NCBI RefSeq assembly: GCF_007830515.1
Contig: NZ_VLKT01000024.1
Coordinates: 1-64,000 of the forward strand
DNA length: 64,000 nucleotides
Source: Mesorhizobium tianshanense
Lineage (GTDB): Bacteria; Pseudomonadota; Alphaproteobacteria; Rhizobiales; Rhizobiaceae
Reading direction: 5' to 3'
The notes under the pieces were generated by a model, which was not told where the DNA came from, ran no database searches, and worked only from the letters and a program-made list of their open reading frames with translations. Both the position numbers and the translations under genes were made by a program. Of the stretch, positions 22,539 to 30,782 are shown piece by piece (position 1 is the first letter of the stretch; each line of letters starts with the position of its first letter).

Positions 22539-22628
22539 GCGCCGCGTCAAACTTCTGAGATTGCGGCCTCGCTGGCCTACTTGGGTAAATCCCGCCAGGA
22601 AATTCGTCAGGCTGAGTCGGATGCTGCC

Positions 22629-22751
22629 ATTTTCGAGAACCGGAGCGGAGCCTACTTAAAGTACGCGAGCACCGGCCTACGCCGGCCGCAGCCTTAGCTG
22701 CCACGACGCTCATTAATGGCTTCGGCCGGCGAAGGCCGGAAGCGCAGAAAA
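22629..22751. repeat. Core palindromic repeat, copy A (interrupted)
   Basis: It starts ATTTTCGAGAACCGGAGCGG and ends GGAAGCGCAGAAAA, matching the intact copy B at 32766-32828 on both sides. Copy A is split by a 60-odd base insertion after ACCGG at 22671-22675. Confidence 0.75.
22672..22739. repeat. Inner 68-bp inverted-repeat insertion
   Basis: Seventeen-base arms at 22672-22688 and 22723-22739 are inverted copies of each other with one mismatch. The segment interrupts copy A of the core repeat and is absent from copy B, so it looks like a later insertion of a miniature element. Confidence 0.7.
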
Positions 22752-22795
22752 CGGCGGCAGGCGGCCAGCCTCACGAATTATTTCCTGGCGGGATT

Positions 22796-23587
22796 TTAGG
22801 CGCAGACGCGGTTGCGGCCCTGCCTCTTTGCTTCATAAAGCTGGCGGTCGGCGCGGCGATAGAACTCCTCGGCCGTTTCCTTGCGGTCCCAGACGGCAAG
22901 ACCGACGCTGGTGGTGATCTTCAGGCGAACATTGCCTGACAGTATCGACATGTTGGCGATCGCCTTGCGGATGCGCTCGGCGAATTTGGACAGAAGGTCG
23001 GCATCCATGTTGGGCGTGACCACGGCGAACTCCTCGCCACCCAGGCGCGCCACCACGTCGTGATAGCGCGTCATGTCCTTGAGACAGTTGGCGACCGCCC
23101 GCAATACCTCGTCGCCGACATCATGTCCGTGGGTGTCGTTGACCTGCTTGAAATGGTCGAGATCAAGAATCATCAGCCCGACCGGCTTCTCGATACGACG
23201 GAATTCCTCGAGATACTCCCTCAGCGCATCGTCGAAATAGCGCCGGTTCTGCATACCGGTCAGGCCGTCGGTCAGCGCCGCATGCTCAAGCGTTTCCGAA
23301 CGGGCGCTGAGCGAAACCGTCATGGCGCGAAGCTTGCCTTCTTCCGTGGCCTGCTTGCGGATCAGCGGGTAGATGAAGAATACGCCGAAGAACAGCGCGG
23401 TTGCCAGAAGCACGCCGGTCGCGAACAGCAACTTGTTGAGGTAGGAGATCTGCTCGACCCGGTCCGGTGCGCTGACGCCGTCGGCGAAGGCTTGCAGAAG
23501 CGCATAGGCGTGCAGCGTCACCAGGCCAGCGGCAAGGATCACAAAAATGAAGACAAAAAAGGCTGATTCCGCCTTGTGGAAACGCAT
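22796..23587 (-). CDS. Membrane-bound GGDEF diguanylate cyclase
   Basis: A 263-residue protein. Two hydrophobic segments near residues 9-32 and 51-75 anchor it and flank a short periplasmic loop. A complete GGDEF domain follows, with the active site GGEEF and the metal/substrate segment ILDLDHFKQVNDTHGHDVGD. It probably makes c-di-GMP from two GTP at the membrane. No EAL domain is present, and the inhibitory RxxD site is not apparent five residues before the active site (the preceding residues are YHDVVARL). A PilZ effector is encoded at 1142. Its stop codon overlaps the end of a palindromic repeat element. Confidence 0.92.
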   Translation of the reverse strand: MRFHKAESAFFVFIFVILAAGLVTLHAYALLQAFADGVSAPDRVEQISYLNKLLFATGVLLATALFFGVFFIYPLIRKQATEEGKLRAMTVSLSARSETLEHAALTDGLTGMQNRRYFDDALREYLEEFRRIEKPVGLMILDLDHFKQVNDTHGHDVGDEVLRAVANCLKDMTRYHDVVARLGGEEFAVVTPNMDADLLSKFAERIRKAIANMSILSGNVRLKITTSVGLAVWDRKETAEEFYRRADRQLYEAKRQGRNRVCA

Positions 23588-23691
23588 CTGCCCGCCGTTG
23601 GAAGATTCCTACGGACGTTATGGCATGGAGGGCCTTACGGACGGTTAACTTTGGACAACTTGGGCGGGAGTCTCCCCGCAAGATCAACTTT

Positions 23692-24729
23692 TTAGGTTGC
23701 ACTAGAAAGAAGATTCAAGATCGTGGATTCCGCACGATCTTCGGGGCGCAATCGCAGCCATTCCGGACCCAATTGATGCCTGAACCAGGTCGCCTGCCGC
23801 TTGGCATATTGTCGCGTCGCGATCTTGGCGCGCTCGATCGCTTCGGGAAAACCCAGCTCCCCGGCCATTGCGGCCTGGAGTTCGCGAACGCCGATCGCTT
23901 TCATCGCCGGCAAGTCGGGATCGAGCCCAAGATCGGTCAACCGCCTGACCTCGTCGAGGGCGCCCTTGTCCAGCATGCGGTCGAACCGCGCCTCGATCCG
24001 CTCCACCAGCGCCGCCCGGTCCGGTTCGATCACGAAGAAGTGCGTGCTGGCCCTGTCGATCATGGGCCGGCCGCGCGCCGCCTGCCATTCCAGGATGGAA
24101 CGGCCGGACGCGTCCAGCACCTCCAGCGCCCGCACGATGCGCTGGCCGTCGGTCGGCTTCAGCATCATACCGGCCGCGGAATCCTCGCGCAGCAGGATGC
24201 GGTGCAGCTTGGCCGCGCCCTGCTCCTGAAGCTCGTAGCGCCAGCGGTCACGGATCGACTGCGGAATGTCGGGCATTTCCGAAATGCCCTCCGCAAGCGC
24301 CCGGAAATAAAGCCCGGTGCCGCCAACGAAAATCACCGGCCGTTCGAAGAACGTGCCATCTGGCCGTTCGAAGAACGTGCCGCCTGGTCGTTCGAAGAAC
24401 GTACCATCGTCGATGAGCTTCATCACGTCGCGCAGCCAGGCGCCCGTGGAATAGGCGGTGGAGGGTTGGACATGCCCGTAGAGATAATGCGGGACGCGAG
24501 CGAGTTCGGCGGCGGTCGGCCGCGCGGTCAGCACGTCGAGCACCGAATAGCCTTGCATGGAATCGGTGTTGACGATGACGCCGCCCTTGCGCTCGGCGAT
24601 ATCGAGCGCAAGGGCCGACTTGCCGCTGGCAGTCGGCCCGGCTATCAGGATCGCGTTCTTTACGCGGCCCTCGCCCGCCTGCCCGCTGGAATTTTCGATG
24701 CCCCCGCTTACTACGCCCTTGATCGCCAC
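23692..24729 (-). CDS. miaA: tRNA dimethylallyltransferase
   Basis: A 345-residue MiaA, which transfers dimethylallyl to N6 of A37 in tRNAs reading codons that start with U. The P-loop GPTASGKS, the DSMQGYSVLDVLTARPT segment, and GGTGLYFRALAEGIS are family hallmarks. A 24-base unit is present three times in tandem at 24338-24409, giving the residues GTFFERP three times where other MiaA proteins have one, a 16-residue in-frame expansion just before the strand VIFVGGTGLYF. The start is uncertain: I use a GTG at 24729, an ATG at 24807 being the alternative; either overlaps the start of the divergent serB gene. Confidence 0.88.
   Translation of the reverse strand: MAIKGVVSGGIENSSGQAGEGRVKNAILIAGPTASGKSALALDIAERKGGVIVNTDSMQGYSVLDVLTARPTAAELARVPHYLYGHVQPSTAYSTGAWLRDVMKLIDDGTFFERPGGTFFERPDGTFFERPVIFVGGTGLYFRALAEGISEMPDIPQSIRDRWRYELQEQGAAKLHRILLREDSAAGMMLKPTDGQRIVRALEVLDASGRSILEWQAARGRPMIDRASTHFFVIEPDRAALVERIEARFDRMLDKGALDEVRRLTDLGLDPDLPAMKAIGVRELQAAMAGELGFPEAIERAKIATRQYAKRQATWFRHQLGPEWLRLRPEDRAESTILNLLSSAT
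24338..24409 (-). repeat. Three tandem 24-bp units inside miaA
   Basis: Units at 24338-24361, 24362-24385 and 24386-24409 are nearly identical, each carrying GTTCGAAGAACG, itself palindromic at TTCGAA. Each unit adds eight residues and keeps the reading frame. Confidence 0.9.
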
Positions 24730-25600
24730 GCTTGTGTCCCATCCCGCCGGTCGTGCATTGTCGCCGGCGCTTGCGAATATGGCGTCACGGTCGGTCGGCG
24801 CAAGCATTGTTCACTGGCTGGCCGAGGGCATTGCCTGCGAATTCGTTTTGCCCGAGGCGGCCGAAGCCGCTGAAACGACCGCCAGCCTGCGCGCCGCGCT
24901 TGCTACCGAACCGGTCGACGTGATCGTGCAGCAGGCCGAGGGACGGCGAAAGAAGATCCTCATGGCCGATATGGATTCGACTGTCATCGACCAGGAGTGC
25001 ATCGACGAGCTTGCCGACGAGATCGGCGTCAAGGATTACGTCGCCGCCATTACTGCGCGATCGATGAATGGCGAGATCGCTTTCGAGCCGGCCTTGCGCG
25101 AGCGGGTGGCGCTGCTGAAAGGCCTCGACGCTGCCGTGGTCGAACGCATCATCGCCAACCGCCTGACGCTGGCCTCCGGTGGCCGCGCCCTTGTCCAGAC
25201 CATGCGGACCAACGGCGCATGGACTGCGCTCGTGTCGGGTGGCTTCGACGTCTTCACCTCACGCATCGCCGCCATGGTCGGCTTTCAGGAGAACCGCGCC
25301 AACCGCCTGATCGAGCAGGACGGCCGCTTCACCGGGCTGGTTGCCGAGCCGATCCTGGGGCGCGCCGCCAAGGCCGATGCGCTGCTTGAGATTTCGGCGC
25401 GCCTCGGGCTGGCCACCGCCGACGCCATCGCTGTCGGCGACGGCGCCAACGATCTCGACATGATCCGCCTTGCCGGCACCGGCGTGGCACTTCATGCCAA
25501 GCCGGCCGTGGCGGCTGAGGCAAGGTTCCGCATCGACCACGGCGACCTGACCGCGCTTCTCTATCTGCAGGGCTACCGGCGGGAGGAGTTTGTGGGGTGA
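24698..25600 (+). CDS. serB: Phosphoserine phosphatase
   Basis: A 300-residue HAD-superfamily phosphatase that hydrolyses phosphoserine, the last step of serine synthesis. HAD motif I is DMDSTVID (catalytic Asp in DxDxT), motif II SGGFDVF, and motif III GDGANDLDM. The N-terminal 80 residues form the ACT-like extension seen in alphaproteobacterial SerB. The start at 24698 (MPPLTTPLIATLVSH) fits the family; it lies inside the 5' region of the divergent miaA gene, so the two genes overlap head to head by at least 32 bases. The stop overlaps the GTG start of the following GNAT gene. Confidence 0.95.
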   Translation: MPPLTTPLIATLVSHPAGRALSPALANMASRSVGASIVHWLAEGIACEFVLPEAAEAAETTASLRAALATEPVDVIVQQAEGRRKKILMADMDSTVIDQECIDELADEIGVKDYVAAITARSMNGEIAFEPALRERVALLKGLDAAVVERIIANRLTLASGGRALVQTMRTNGAWTALVSGGFDVFTSRIAAMVGFQENRANRLIEQDGRFTGLVAEPILGRAAKADALLEISARLGLATADAIAVGDGANDLDMIRLAGTGVALHAKPAVAAEARFRIDHGDLTALLYLQGYRREEFVG

Positions 25601-26169
25601 AACCGATCCGCACCGAACGCCTGATCCTGCGCAACTGGGAGGATCGCGACCGCGAGCTCTTCCACCGGATCAATTCCGACGAACGCGTCATGGAGTTTTT
25701 TCCATTTCGCCGCGACCGCGCCCAGGCCGACGCCAAGATGGATGAATTGCGCGCCGTCATCGACCATGACGGTTTCGGCTTCGCAGCCGCCGAAATCGTC
25801 GCAACCGGCCAATGCATCGGTTTCGTCGGCATAACGCCAACCGATTATTTGCCTTTCTTGCCTGCCGGCACCATCGAGATCGGCTGGCGGCTGGCTCCCG
25901 AATTCTGGGGCCGTGGCTACGTCACCGAGGCAGCCGAAGCCTGGCTCGGCTATGGCTTCGAAACCCTTGGCCTCGACGAAATCGTGTCCTTCGCCGTCAA
26001 GGACAATCGCCGGTCCACGGCCGTCATGGAGCGTCTGGGCATGATCGCCGACCCGGCCAGCGATTTCGAGCACCCCGGCATTCCGGACAGCCACGCCAGA
26101 CTCAAGCGGCATGTGTTCTTCAGGCTCTCGCGCAGGGAATGGCAGGCAAGAAAAAAGGCAGCTCGCTAG
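25597..26169 (+). CDS. GNAT family N-acetyltransferase
   Basis: A 190-residue RimJ/RimL-like acetyltransferase (Acetyltransf_3). The N-terminus TERLILRNWEDRDRELFHRINSD and the acetyl-CoA-binding region IGWRLAPEFWGRGYVTEAA with AVKDNRRSTAVMERLGM are typical. It starts with GTG in a GTGA overlap with the serB stop codon, so it is probably cotranscribed and coupled with serB. The acceptor substrate is unknown. A bidirectional terminator overlaps its last codons. Confidence 0.9.
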   Translation: MKPIRTERLILRNWEDRDRELFHRINSDERVMEFFPFRRDRAQADAKMDELRAVIDHDGFGFAAAEIVATGQCIGFVGITPTDYLPFLPAGTIEIGWRLAPEFWGRGYVTEAAEAWLGYGFETLGLDEIVSFAVKDNRRSTAVMERLGMIADPASDFEHPGIPDSHARLKRHVFFRLSRREWQARKKAAR

Positions 26170-26179
26170 CCGCCTTTTT
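26151..26179. terminator. Bidirectional terminator between GNAT and degP genes
   Basis: AAGGCAGCT (26155-26163) pairs with AGCCGCCTT around CGCT with one mismatch, flanked by A and T runs, so it can serve both converging genes. The stop codon of the GNAT gene is in its loop region. Confidence 0.75.
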
Positions 26180-26213
26180 CCTTAAAATCAAAGAGCTCCA
26201 GACTTTACCGGAC

Positions 26214-27728
26214 TCAATCCATCCGGATCGTCACAAACCGCAATTCGCCGGTCTTCGACGCCAGCATCAGCAACGCGTTCTTGCGCCCCTGCTCCTTTAA
26301 CGCACCAATCCTGTCCATGACATCCTTGGGCGTAGCGACCGATTCCTGCGCGATCTCGGTGATCACCTCGCCGGCCTGGATGCCGCGTTCGGCAGCGGCC
26401 GAATCCTTGGCGACTTCGGTGATGACGACGCCGGAAACTTCGGCGGCGATGCCGAATTTCGTCCTCGTCTCGTCGTTGAGCTCGCCAACCGTCATGCCAA
26501 GCACGGAAGCCGCCGAAACGGCAGGCGCCTCGTCGCCATTGTCCTGGTCGGCGTTGCCGTTCTCGCCGCTGGCAAGCTTTTCGCCATCTTCGAGCCGACC
26601 GAGCGTCACCTTCACGGTTTGCTCGACACCTTTGCGCACGATGACCACGTCGACAGCCTTGCCGACCGTGCTTTCCGCGACGACGCGCGGCAGGTCGCGC
26701 ATTTCATTGACGTCCCTGCCGTCGAACTTGATGATGACGTCGCCCGCCAAGATGGTGCCATTATCGACGGGCCCGCCCTTGATGACGCCAGCGACCAGCG
26801 CGCCCTTGGCGGTAGCCATGCCGAGGCTTTCGGCAATGTCGTCCGTCACCGGCTGGATGCGCACGCCGAGCCAGCCGCGCCGCGTCTCGCCGAACTGGCG
26901 GAGCTGGTCGACGACGCCCAATGCGAGCTGCGAGGGAATGGAAAAGCCGATGCCGATCGAGCCGCCGGACGGCGATATGATCGCCGTGTTGATGCCGATC
27001 ACCTCGCCGTCGCTGTTGAATAGCGGTCCGCCGGAATTGCCGCGGTTGATCGCGGCATCGGTCTGGATGAAATCGTCATAGGGTCCGGAATTGATATCGC
27101 GGTTGCGGGCCGAGACGATGCCGACCGTCACGGTGCCGCCAAGGCCGAACGGATTGCCGATCGCCATCACCCAGTCACCGACACGCATCTTGCTGGAATC
27201 GCCAAATTTCACCGCCGTCAGCTTGTGCCCTTTCGGATCGACCTTCAGCACCGCCACGTCGGTCTTGGTGTCGGTACCGACCAGCGTTGCCTTCAGCGTC
27301 ACGCCGTCGGAGAAATTCACCTCGATGTCGTCGGCATCGGCGATCACGTGGTTATTCGTCACCACGATGCCCTGCTCGGCGTCGACCACGAAGCCGGAGC
27401 CCAGCGACTGCACCTTTTGCGAGGGATTGCCCTGCTCGCCGGGACGGTTCTTGAAGAAATCGTCGAAGAAATCCTGGAAGGGCGAGCCTTCTGGAAGCTG
27501 CGGCATCGGCACCGCGCCCGGACCTTCCGTGCCCTTCACCCTCTGCGAGGTCGATATATTGACCACGGCGCCGAGCAGGCCCTGCGCGAGATCGGCGACC
27601 GATTCCGGGCCATCCGCGGCTACCGTCGGCGACACCAGCGACGGGACGGTAAAGGCGGCGATGAGAAATGCCGCAGCACCCGCGGTGGCCGTCCGCCGCG
27701 CCGCGCGCAAAAAGCTGTTGGATGTCAT
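26214..27728 (-). CDS. degP: Periplasmic serine protease Do
   Basis: A 504-residue HtrA-family protease and chaperone. An N-terminal signal sequence (about residues 10-38, ending in TVAAD) exports it to the periplasm. The trypsin-like domain shows the catalytic His in TNNHVIADADD, Asp in DVAVLKVD and Ser in GNSGGPLF. Two PDZ domains follow (ARIQP-type region LGVRIQPVTDDIAESLGM and the C-terminal SGVVITEVAKDSAAAERGI). It degrades or refolds misfolded envelope proteins. It lies downstream of hflK-hflC-DUF2065 on the same strand, a conserved alphaproteobacterial order. Confidence 0.96.
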   Translation of the reverse strand: MTSNSFLRAARRTATAGAAAFLIAAFTVPSLVSPTVAADGPESVADLAQGLLGAVVNISTSQRVKGTEGPGAVPMPQLPEGSPFQDFFDDFFKNRPGEQGNPSQKVQSLGSGFVVDAEQGIVVTNNHVIADADDIEVNFSDGVTLKATLVGTDTKTDVAVLKVDPKGHKLTAVKFGDSSKMRVGDWVMAIGNPFGLGGTVTVGIVSARNRDINSGPYDDFIQTDAAINRGNSGGPLFNSDGEVIGINTAIISPSGGSIGIGFSIPSQLALGVVDQLRQFGETRRGWLGVRIQPVTDDIAESLGMATAKGALVAGVIKGGPVDNGTILAGDVIIKFDGRDVNEMRDLPRVVAESTVGKAVDVVIVRKGVEQTVKVTLGRLEDGEKLASGENGNADQDNGDEAPAVSAASVLGMTVGELNDETRTKFGIAAEVSGVVITEVAKDSAAAERGIQAGEVITEIAQESVATPKDVMDRIGALKEQGRKNALLMLASKTGELRFVTIRMD

Positions 27729-27876
27729 CGAGAAGTCTCCCGGTGTCTCTGAAAAGAAAAGCGCTCGCCGAAAACGCTGCGTCGAGTCATGTTGGCAAGA
27801 AATACGGCACGTTTGCGGCTATGGCTATCGGCATAGGATAAATCCTGCGTTATCCCGAAATCACAGACCGACCATG

Positions 27877-28065
27877 TCATCCACCGCGCACCAGCCAGAC
27901 GACGCCGACGCCAACGGCGATTGCGATCAGCCCGGCAATCCGCAGCGCATTCTCCGGCATCGACAAAACTTCGCCGGCTAGCTTCTTGGCGAGGCCGGGA
28001 AAGCCGCCATAGACCAGGCCCTCCACGACGAGGACCAAGCCTATTGCCGCCAGAAAGTCCTGCAT
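27877..28065 (-). CDS. DUF2065 small membrane protein
   Basis: A 62-residue protein with two hydrophobic segments (FLAAIGLVLVVEGLVYGGF and RIAGLIAIAVGVGVVWLV) and the central KKLAGEVLSMPENALR typical of DUF2065. It is six bases downstream of hflC and is almost always found next to hflC in Proteobacteria, which suggests a role with the HflKC-FtsH membrane complex, though none is demonstrated. Confidence 0.88.
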   Translation of the reverse strand: MQDFLAAIGLVLVVEGLVYGGFPGLAKKLAGEVLSMPENALRIAGLIAIAVGVGVVWLVRGG

Positions 28066-28071
28066 CGGCCG

Positions 28072-29010
28072 TTACTGGCCGGTGCCTGGCTGCGCTGGTG
28101 CTGCCGGTGCAGCAGGTGCTGCCGGCGTGTCCGCGCCGGCGGGATTGCGGAAGAAACGGAAGAATTCCGAATTCGGCGACAGCACCATCGTCGTCCCGGT
28201 ATTGTCCAGCGCCGTGCCATAGGCATTCATCGACCGGTAAAAGCCGAAGAAGGCCGGATCGCGCTGGTAGGCGTCGGCGAAGGTGGCGCTGCGTTGAGCT
28301 TCGCCTTCGCCACGCAGGATTTCAGATTCCCTCCGTGCCTCGGCGACGATCTCCACCACTTCACGGTCGGCGCGAGCCTTGATGCGCTGCGCCGCCTCGT
28401 TGCCGCGCGCCCTCAGCCGCTCGGCTTCGGCCAGACGCTCAGCCTTCATGCGGTCGTATGTCTGTTGCGAGACTTCCGCCGTCAAATCGGTTCGGCGAAT
28501 GCGGACATCCTCGATCTGCAGGCCGAGCGACGTGGCGTCGGGCCTCAGCTGATCGCGCACTTCACGCATCATCACGGCTCGCTCTTCCGAGAGCGCCGCC
28601 TCGAAGTCGCGCAGGCCGTAAACACGGCGCAAGGCGGCGTCGAGGCGCGTCCTCAACCGTGCCTCGGCCAGCTCGATCTGACCGGACACTGCGGAGCGGA
28701 ACACGCGCGGATCCGAGATGCGATAGGCGATGAAGGCGTCGACCTCATAGAACTTGCCGCCCGAAACCTGGACGCGGATGTTGTCGAGGTCGAAGCGCAG
28801 CACCCTGTTTTCGATCAACTGCACGCTGTCGGCATCGAAGAAGGCGAACGGCGCCTTGAAATAGATGCCCGGCTGGCTCTTGACGTCGACGATCTCGCCG
28901 AACCTGAGCACCAGCGCCTGCTGGCGCGCATTGACAACGAAGACCGACGAATAGAGCAGGAACAGGATGACCGCGGCGATGACTGCGATGACGGGAAGAC
29001 GGTTGGCCAT
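28072..29010 (-). CDS. hflC: FtsH protease modulator HflC
   Basis: A 312-residue SPFH-domain membrane protein. One N-terminal transmembrane segment (VIAVIAAVILFLLYSSVFVV) is followed by the prohibitin-like domain (QQALVLRFGEIV, GIYFKAPF) and a long charged coiled coil (AERLAEAERLRARGNEAAQ). The C-terminus is Ala/Pro-rich. With HflK it forms a large ring around FtsH and restrains its proteolysis. Its ATG shares one base with the hflK stop (TGATG), indicating translational coupling. Confidence 0.95.
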   Translation of the reverse strand: MANRLPVIAVIAAVILFLLYSSVFVVNARQQALVLRFGEIVDVKSQPGIYFKAPFAFFDADSVQLIENRVLRFDLDNIRVQVSGGKFYEVDAFIAYRISDPRVFRSAVSGQIELAEARLRTRLDAALRRVYGLRDFEAALSEERAVMMREVRDQLRPDATSLGLQIEDVRIRRTDLTAEVSQQTYDRMKAERLAEAERLRARGNEAAQRIKARADREVVEIVAEARRESEILRGEGEAQRSATFADAYQRDPAFFGFYRSMNAYGTALDNTGTTMVLSPNSEFFRFFRNPAGADTPAAPAAPAAPAQPGTGQ

Positions 29011-30119
29011 CACTGGTTTCCTCCGAGGACCGGCGCTGGCGCCGGCGCCTTCTGCTGCAACGCCGGCAGCGGCAGATAGGGAATGACCCCTTGCCCGTTG
29101 CCTTGCTCGACAATGACCTTGCTGGAATCCCTCAGAACCCTCTCCATCGTTTCCAGATAAAGCCGCTGGCGCGTCACGTCCGGCGCCTTGGCGTATTCGT
29201 CATAGACCGAGATGAAGCGCTGCGCCTCGCCTTCGGCCTCCTGCACGACCCGATTCTTGTAGGCGGCCGCGTCCTCGCGGATCTGTGCGGCCTCGCCGCG
29301 TGCCTGACCAAGCTTCTGGTTGGAATACTGGTTGGCCTGCTCGACGAACTTGTCCTCGTCCTGTTCGGCGCGCTGCACCTCGTCGAAGGCGTCGGCCACT
29401 TCGCGCGGTGGTGCGGCATCCTCGATCGAGATTGCGTTGACGTTCAGGCCGGCCCTGTAGCCGTTGAGCGTCGTCTGGATGAGTTCGCGCACGGACGCAG
29501 CAATGCCCTCGCGATCGTCGCGGAAGATGTCCTGCGCCGGTCGCCGACCCACCGCTTCGCGCATGGCGCTTTCGGCGACCTGCCGCAGCATGCCGTCGGG
29601 ATCGGACACGTCGAACAGATAGGCCCTCGGATCGGAAACCTGATAGGCCACCGAGAACTGGACGTTGACGATGTTCTGGTCGCCCGAAAGCATCAAACCG
29701 GAGCCGTTGCCGGTGGCCGTGCCGCCGCCGATGTCAACGAGCTGTTCGGAGATGTTGGCCGTCTCGACCGTTTCGACGGGCCACCAATGGAAATGCAGGC
29801 CCGGCTGCGAGAACTCCGCCTTTGGCACGCCGAATCTGAGTTCGACCGCAACCTCGTCGGGCTGCACGGTATAGACCGCCTTGAACGCCCACAGCGCGAC
29901 AAGCGCTGCCGCGATCAGCCCGAACACGGCGGGGCTGGCGCCACCGCCGCCCGGCAAAGCACGCCGCAACCTGTCCTGGCCGCGCCGAATGATGTCTTCG
30001 AGATCGGGGGGCGAGCCCTGCGGGCCGCTGGGTCCCCTTGGCCCTTGCCCCCAGGGACCCTGATTGCCGCCGCCGCCCCATGGGCCGCCGCCTCCGCCAC
30101 TCTTGTCATTCCAGGGCAT
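29010..30119 (-). CDS. hflK: FtsH protease modulator HflK
   Basis: A 369-residue SPFH protein and partner of HflC. It has a Gly/Pro-rich cytoplasmic N-terminus (GGGGPWGGGGNQGPWGQGP), one transmembrane segment near residues 60-82, the prohibitin domain (QPDEVAVELRFG, GLHFHWWPVETVE), a coiled coil with many Glu/Gln residues, and a Pro-rich tail. It lies at the head of hflK-hflC-DUF2065-degP and 145 bases downstream of folA on the same strand. Confidence 0.95.
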   Translation of the reverse strand: MPWNDKSGGGGGPWGGGGNQGPWGQGPRGPSGPQGSPPDLEDIIRRGQDRLRRALPGGGGASPAVFGLIAAALVALWAFKAVYTVQPDEVAVELRFGVPKAEFSQPGLHFHWWPVETVETANISEQLVDIGGGTATGNGSGLMLSGDQNIVNVQFSVAYQVSDPRAYLFDVSDPDGMLRQVAESAMREAVGRRPAQDIFRDDREGIAASVRELIQTTLNGYRAGLNVNAISIEDAAPPREVADAFDEVQRAEQDEDKFVEQANQYSNQKLGQARGEAAQIREDAAAYKNRVVQEAEGEAQRFISVYDEYAKAPDVTRQRLYLETMERVLRDSSKVIVEQGNGQGVIPYLPLPALQQKAPAPAPVLGGNQ

Positions 30120-30263
30120 GAATGTCCTTTCGCTCCCTCACGCGCCGGCCTGACGACGCAAAAATCCAGTATCGTCCTTCTATAGGGACGCAATGGCGCG
30201 CTTTCAACGCGATCGGTCGTCGACGCAGTCCGTTTTGGACCGTCGCGACCCCTTTGTCGTCTC

Positions 30264-30782
30264 TCAATGCACGTTGCGGCGTCGCTCGTAAACCGAATAG
30301 CGTGTCGCATGGCTGTCCTTTTCACCAGCCGGAACGTCCTGAGAGCGGACCGTGCGCCACAAATCCGGGTCGATCGGCGGGAAATGCGCGTCGCCGTCGA
30401 CGGGACCAAGGATATGGGTGACATGCAAGCGGTCAGCCAACGGCAGCGCCTGGGTATAGATCTCGCCGCCACCGATGACGCAGATTTCGTCGGCGCCGGC
30501 CATGCAGCGCCCGCGCACCTTCGCCAGCCTGATCGCCTCGTCGAGCGAATGCACGACTTCGACGCCCTCGGCGCGCCAGGCCTTGTCGCGAGTCACCACG
30601 ATGTTGAGCCTCCCCGGCAGAGGCCGGCCGATGCCTTCATAAGTCTTGCGGCCCATGATGATGGGTTTGCCCATTGTGTCGGCCTTGAAGCGCTTGAGGT
30701 CGCTGGAAAGCCGCCACGGCAACCCGCCATCGCGCCCGATCACGCCGTTTTCGGCGATGGCGACGTAGATCGCGACGTCCAT
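30264..30782 (-). CDS. folA: Dihydrofolate reductase
   Basis: A 172-residue DHFR, which reduces dihydrofolate to tetrahydrofolate with NADPH. Family hallmarks are the start VAIYVAIAENGVIGRDGGLPWRL, the segment PIIMGRKTYEGIGRPLPGR and the nucleotide-binding CVIGGGEIYTQALPLADRL. Its start overlaps the stop of the upstream DUF4424 gene by one base (TGATG). Thymidylate synthase, which regenerates its substrate, is encoded about 5 kb upstream on the same strand rather than directly next to it. Confidence 0.96.
   Translation of the reverse strand: MDVAIYVAIAENGVIGRDGGLPWRLSSDLKRFKADTMGKPIIMGRKTYEGIGRPLPGRLNIVVTRDKAWRAEGVEVVHSLDEAIRLAKVRGRCMAGADEICVIGGGEIYTQALPLADRLHVTHILGPVDGDAHFPPIDPDLWRTVRSQDVPAGEKDSHATRYSVYERRRNVH

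Larger units (their letters stand above)
22587..22796. repeat. Nested palindromic element with 28-31 bp terminal inverted repeats
   Basis: The left terminus (22587-22614, beginning AAATCCCGCCAGGAAAT) is repeated in inverted orientation at 22766-22796, with only a three-base gap and one mismatch. The 210-bp element fills the space between the convergent herA-like and GGDEF genes and its right end overlaps the first base of the GGDEF stop codon. Inside it lie a core repeat (22629-22751) and, within that, a further inverted-repeat insertion (22672-22739). It carries no gene and resembles a MITE or RIME-type rhizobial mosaic element. Confidence 0.8.

Noticed and set aside
20709..23587. A defence island with HerA and a signalling enzyme
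   Set aside because: The GGDEF protein is a membrane diguanylate cyclase on the opposite strand and separated by a repeat element; no nuclease or toxin is adjacent.
24338..24409. CRISPR-like tandem repeats
   Set aside because: The three units are directly adjacent without spacers and in frame within miaA, so they are a coding tandem repeat. No CRISPR array was found elsewhere.
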